From NCBI GenBank assembly GCA_002189035.1, contig CM007990.1, positions 2,418,001 to 2,482,000 on the forward strand: a stretch of DNA of 64,000 nt, read 5' to 3'. Every line of letters begins with the position of its first letter. Position 1 is the first letter of the stretch. Positions 58,909 to 64,000 of this stretch are shown here, in pieces. The notes below the pieces were generated by a model that was not told where the DNA came from, did not search any database, and saw nothing but the letters and a program-made list of their open reading frames with translations. The translations under genes and the position numbers were made by a program. This stretch comes from Utricularia gibba. Taxonomy: Eukaryota > Streptophyta > Magnoliopsida > Lamiales > Lentibulariaceae.

Positions 58909-61900
58909 ATGGCCGCTTCTGGAGGCCCTGCGATGGAACAATTTGAGTCTTATTTCCAGAGGGCTGATTTGGATCTAGACGGCAGGATCAGTGGAGCTGA
59001 AGCTGTTGCTTTTTTCCGGGGTTCCAATTTACCCCAGGATGTCCTCGCCAAGGTAATGCTTTTATTTATATTATCGATATGCTTAGCAGTTCTGCAGAAA
59101 ATACATATTTGCTTTGTTTCGTATATAAATTTTTCATGGACATCGTGTTGGAAGAGGAGATATGAGATCATTTTTCTTCTCTTTCAGCTCTTTCTGTCAT
59201 TTTCCTTCTCATTTTTATGGTTAGAATTGTTACGTATTGATACATACATCACTCTAATGTCATTCCATAAATTTTCAGATATGGTCATTTGCTGATCAGA
59301 ATCGGGTGGGTTCTCTTGGCCGACCTGAGTTTTATAATGCTCTTAAGCTTGTCACAGTGGCTCAAAGCAAGAGAGAATTGACGCCTGATATTGTCAAGGC
59401 AGCATTATATGGTCCTGCTTCTGCGAAGATTCCACCCCCACAGATAAGTCTCTCTCCGATGGCCACTCAACAAAGCAACCCTGTGGCTACTTCTTCGCAA
59501 GCTGCTAGTGCACCTTCTCAAAGCCTTGGCATTAGAGATCAGGTTCCTTCAGCTACAAGCTTCACCCAAAAAGTTGTACATGCACCGGTGAATGCACCTG
59601 TAAGTACTAACCAGTACTATGGGCAGCCTCAGCCTTACAGTGCGAATGTGAAATCACAGTTTGGACAAATAATGCCTCCTACAAACATCATGACTCCTCA
59701 ATTTGGGCATGTCCATGCTGCAAGTACTGGTGTTAACCCTAATCTCGGGCAAGTCAGACCTTTTAGTGAAAATATGAGCTCACAATTTAGGCCCCTGACT
59801 TCAGCAATTGATATGAACCAGCATTTTGGTTACGTACAACCTTCAACTACTGGAGTTAGCCAGCAGTTTGCGAGTGCGCCATTCAGTATGACAGTAAACC
59901 AACAGTTTCCATCCCCAGTAAACCAACCATTTAGACCTTCTGTATCGATGTTACCTGGTTCTACTCCACGACCACCACTAAGTGCTGGAGGCCCAGTTAT
60001 TGCCGATGCAAATGCCACTGTAATTCCAGGTCTTCCTAATTCAAGCAGTGATTTTGTTGGAGGAAAAACAACCACAGATTCCACTGCAGGGACAATATCC
60101 GGTCTGAATCATGCAGTAGCATCTGCTTCAATATCTGGAAATCAACTTTCGACATTTTCCTCAGCAGCCACTGAATATCATAAAGATTTGGTTGGCCCGG
60201 AGAAAAATTCAATATCTCATCCAAATGTTTCTGCTGCAAGCAACCTTCAGGCACCCAAAGGTTCTGGTCAAGATGGCCCTTCCAGTAGTTTGGCTTCCCC
60301 TGCTGTTCCTGGAACTTCAAATCCATATCCTTCACATAAAGTGGATCCGTTTGAAGCTTTGCAGAGCAATTTCCTGAAATCATCATCTGGTTCTTATCCT
60401 CTTCAGACTCATTCCATGCCAAAGACTAATAGTCAAGTGGTTCAAATTCAAGGTGCTTCCTCCCCTACATCATTAGATGCATTGGAGCCATCTCAGGAAT
60501 CATGGCCAAAAATGACACGTGCTAGCATTCAAAAATATGCAAAAGTTTTTATGGAAGTGGAGACTAGAAAAATTGGGAGGATCACTGGTGAACAGGCCCG
60601 CAAGTTATTCTTGAGTTGGAGGCTGCCTAGAGGTAAAAAAAAAGCACTAGATATTCTGTTTATGCATCTTTTCTAATTAGGAACATCATTTTTATGTTTT
60701 CTTAGTATATCCAGTAAAAATAGGTGTGTAATACATTTGATTAGTTATGATACTCATCTTGTTCTTGGTATTTTTATTCTCTTTTGGTCAGTCAATAGTA
60801 TCATTTCATGATGAGTTCTTGTTTCTTTTTTTTCTTCAGAGGTGCTAAAGCAGGTGTGGGATTTATCAGATCAGGATAACGATAGCATGCTCTCCTTAAG
60901 AGAGTTCTGTATTGCACTATATTTAATGGAGCGATACAGAGAAGGAAGAACACTTCCATCAACACTCCCCAAAAGTTTGATGCTTGATGAAACCTTAGTC
61001 TCTTTGGCTGGTCCACCCATTAGTTATGGAAATACTGGGTGGAACCTGGGTACTGGTAATGTTTTAATTCCTGATATTGTAAACGTTTCCTTTTTATAGA
61101 GCACTTATTCTCTTTTTAAATATAGGTTTCAGACCAGTGCAGGAGTCTCCCGGTTCCCAACCAGGTGCTTCAAGACCCCGAATCCTAAACACCCAACAAG
61201 ATGGTTCTTTACAATCAAATCAGGAAATTGTTAGAGGAATTTCTGGGGATAATTTTCAGAAACCTGGAAATGAGGAGGAGAATCTGTTTGACAAAAATGA
61301 TCTGGACCATGAAGAGATTAAAAAAGTAGGTGCTACTTCCCTTAGAGTAATTTACAAAATTCTTTGTCATATGGACTGAGTTTGTGGGAACGCAAGTCGA
61401 TAGTGCATTTTTGTTTATCATACTTCTCTGAAATTAATTTATTGAACTCCATTTCCACAAATATCTGAGAAGGTTCTTAGAGAACAAGTACATAAGAATC
61501 TTCTCAAATATGTGCATTCTTGTATGCTAGTTCTCAAATACAACCCTCTCAGATATTTTCGAAAATAGAGTTCAATAAATTAATTTCAGACATGTGGTCA
61601 TAGAGTTGAACAATCTTAGGTATCAACAGAGTTGATTTTTCTAAAAAAATATTCAACTCAGACATGTGGAAATAGAATTGAACAGTCTTAGGTTTCAAAA
61701 GAGTGGATTTTGGTGAAAAATAATTTCAACTTAGGCATGCCTAAATAGAGGTGATATTGGTAAAAATATTCTATTTAGTAACCTTAGGCTTCAATTATTG
61801 TAAATTTCAGGCTGAACAAGGTGAAATCATGCTTCTGGATTCTAAAGAGAAGCTTGAATTCTACCGAACAAGAATGCAAGAGCTGGTGAGCATCTCCCCA

Positions 61901-64000
61901 TTATGATTTCACATTTATTTTTCAAGGATATCCATTGTCTGTAACTGATATAAACCTTATAGGTATTTTAATGTGCAAAAGCACATAACGAATTTCATTC
62001 ATCATACTTCTTGCTGGGTGTCTTAAATCTATTGACATGCCCTTTCAGGTATTGTACAGAAGTCGATGTGATAATCGGCTTAATGAAATAACAGAAAGGG
62101 CCAGAGCTGACAAGGCTGAGGTGTGCATGGTTAAAAATGGCATTTACTTCATTGTTGATACTTCCATTTTTTTTTCATGTGAACTTACGGTCTTTCAATT
62201 ATGCCGTCAGGCTGAAGCACTAGAAAAGAAGTACCAGGAGAAATATAAGCTAGTTGCAGAGGTTCATTCCAAGTTAACACTTGAAGAGGCTTCGTATCGC
62301 GGAATTCAGGTGCAGCTGCAAACCACAGACTCAATCATAGAATTGAACCAATTCTACTGTGTGACTCAAGCAGCTTATGTTATTTCTGGTTTATATGCTA
62401 TTTCTCAGGGGTGGTAACTGAATCAATGTGCTTATGATTATGTATGTAGGAGAGGAAGATGGAATTGCATCAGGCAATCATTAGAATAGAACAAGGTGGA
62501 AGTGCTGACGGTATCCTTCAGGTGATTTGAACTCTTGTGGCTTACACTTTGGTGCTTTACTTGGGATGACTCACATCACTAAATGTTAGGTTCGTGCTGA
62601 TCGTATACAATCAGATCTTGAGGGTCTCTTGAAGGCATTATCAGATCGCTGTAGCAAACATGATTTCCAGATTAAATCATCTGCGCTAATTGAGCTTCCT
62701 CAGGTGATTAGATCATGTGTGACCTGTATTATGTGTTATATTTTGCTCCCTTCAGCAAATTTACTTCTACTTCTGCGATGATTCAAAAGATGGCTTTGGC
62801 TGAAAGTACCAGTTATTCCAGGACTGTGGTGGTGTGCAATTTTCTCCTTTGAGTGAGGTGTCAGCAATTTATTGAATCTGTAGAACTAGGCGCTGACCTT
62901 GATGCATTTTAAACTATTCCTCGTGCTCTTTTCCTGTATTTTAGGAAGCCTGCTCTGCATAATCGTCAATCAGAACAGTGGGATTAATTTAGAAATAATT
63001 GATGATTTAGAACTGGCAATTTGGTCCAGATTCTATTACTCTTTGTTTTGCTCTGAATAGTAAAAAAAGACATCTTTTCTTCTCACTGTGTTTTGTCGCA
63101 ATCTTTGCATTTTGGAGGCTGGGCGCCAGGAGTACCAGAGGCTGCTTTGGTATGGGATGAAGAATGGGATAAGTTTGACGATGAAGGTTTATATCTCCTT
63201 TTGTGGAATTTCTCTCTTCGATTTTTACATATATGCTTCTTTTGTCATTAGGTTTTTCCTTTGATGTTTCCATTCCCGAGAATAGCAAGGATGCATCTTT
63301 CAGTGGGGAGAATTCTTCCCCAGCTCATAGCCTTTCTCCTGATTCTGTGCTGAATGCTGATTCCATGTCTGAGGAACCCTTCAATTCACGGGAGACTGCT
63401 TTCGAGAAAGAATCTATATACAGTGCTGATGATTCTAAGAGTGTCCAAGATGGCATAGGGAGCGTGATGCCACACGAAAGCCCCTCCGATGGGTACACGG
63501 AAGCCCATTTAACAAGGAACTCTATAGATGCTGATACTCACAGGTTTTCTCAACTTCAGTGTGCCACCTTGTGTTATCGTGTTCAGGGTTTATTGTCTCT
63601 TCTTGTTTTCACCTTCTCTTTCCCTTACAGAAGCTTTGATGATTCTACGTGGGGTAACTTCAACAATGATGATGATATTGATTCTGCGTGGGCCTTCAAT
63701 TCTAAGGCATGTTCTTCAACTGCATCTTTTTAAAGTTATCTTCAAACTAGATTATTCCCAAAATTCTCATGTATGGCTTGATGAAAATGAGTTTTTTTAC
63801 CCAAAGTTGATAGTGTTGGTTGACCATAAAAACATCTGAACAAAACACTATCTTAAAAAGATTGGTGATATTGTGTTTTGTGTTAATTTAGTCATTGCGC
63901 TACTGGCATCCATAACCTAATGAATCATGCGACACCATATGTTTGTCAGCATCACCCATATATGCATGTATCTGTGCATATGTTCATTCAGTTGCTTAAG
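58909..64000 (+). CDS. EH/Pan1-like: EH-domain endocytosis protein (AtEH/Pan1, TPLATE complex), 3' end beyond window
   Basis: Exons: 58909-59052, 59279-60632, 60840-61055, 61126-61325, 61811-61885, 62049-62120, 62211-62309, 62451-62522, 62590-62703, about 63111 (or 63118)-63186, 63252-63543, 63631-63706. Phases agree throughout. ATG 58909 gives MAASGGPAMEQF, matching the family start. EH1 (about 9-95) has an EF-hand loop DLDLDGRISGAE. A long Gln/Pro/Ser-rich linker (about 100-450) follows. EH2 (about 455-545) has the loop DQDNDSMLSLRE (510-521). Exons 5-9 encode a charged coiled coil. Exons 10-12 encode an acidic Asp/Ser-rich part with WDEEWDKFDDEG and FDDSTWGNF. AtEH1/Pan1 and AtEH2/Pan1 bind cargo and membrane in the TPLATE complex and link endocytosis to autophagy. 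The exon 10 acceptor and exon 12 donor are unusual. Confidence 0.9.
61427..61590. repeat. Foldback (MITE-like) element in an intron of the EH gene
   Basis: 164 bases. TCTGAAATTAATTTATTGAA at the left has its exact inverted counterpart at the right end. The arms continue inward for about 50 bases with few mismatches (ATATCTGAGA near the loop), so the RNA would form a long hairpin. No coding content. No flanking duplication was established. Confidence 0.8.
61588..61745 (+). repeat. Tandem repeat, two 72-base units plus a partial third
   Basis: Units begin 'agacatgtgg' at 61588 and 61660, and a third starts at 61733 with 'aggcatg'. The units share 'atagagttgaacaatcttaggt.tcaa.agagt.gattt' with several mismatches. 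It lies in the same intron as the foldback and overlaps its right end. Confidence 0.75.

Overview
The window is nuclear DNA of a flowering plant, probably a eudicot. The evidence is introns with plant-type GT-AG borders, an AP2/ERF transcription factor, an organelle-type two-RRM protein, a TPLATE-complex EH protein, and heavy loading with plant LTR retrotransposons in visibly AT-rich DNA. I cannot name the species. No operons, CRISPR arrays or bacterial genes are present, and I see no convincing tRNA or rRNA gene.

Genes. Four host loci can be supported: (1) a two-RRM RNA-binding protein with a likely plastid transit peptide, four exons, + strand, 8422-9458; (2) a RAP2.4/ERF060-type AP2/ERF factor, one coding exon, - strand, 34673-35602, with a TATA box and a probable 5'UTR intron; (3) a weakly supported, possibly broken DUF7054-like gene on the - strand at about 47920-48874, with transposons on both sides; (4) an AtEH/Pan1-type EH-domain protein of the endocytic TPLATE complex, + strand from 58909, twelve exons visible, running off the right edge.

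Mobile DNA fills most of the rest. At 1-5913 is an old Ty1/copia relic (-) with both LTRs recognisable. At 10046-16705 is a decayed Ty3/gypsy element (+) holding a solo LTR (10874-12220, 5-bp target duplication). At 17216-18381 is a second solo LTR with a 5-bp duplication. At 19935-21400 two PIF/Harbinger (HARBI1-like) transposase relics face each other. At 22281-26487 is a copia element with LTRs, PBS, PPT and target duplication, ruined mainly by stop codons. At 28440-28970 is a gypsy integrase scrap, at 30195-31146 an inverted LTR, and at 31328-31848 an almost undamaged hAT-type MITE with an 8-bp duplication. At 37220-38380 are an LTR and polypurine tract of a TGATAA-type gypsy element. At 40218-47915 is a copia element with LTRs and target duplication in which a piece of Athila-like gypsy has displaced the integrase core. 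At 48962-49960 is another solo LTR with target duplication. At 53633-57094 a Harbinger transposase relic is split by a TGAT...ATCA LTR that is itself split by an Athila-type LTR.

The general picture is small gene islands in a retrotransposon graveyard, with many removals by LTR-LTR recombination (solo LTRs) and many internal deletions. The most informative observations are the copia/Athila chimera, the three-layer nest, the splice-site oddities in the EH gene, and the transition-type stop codons in the copia element at 22281. I found no clearly undescribed biological system.
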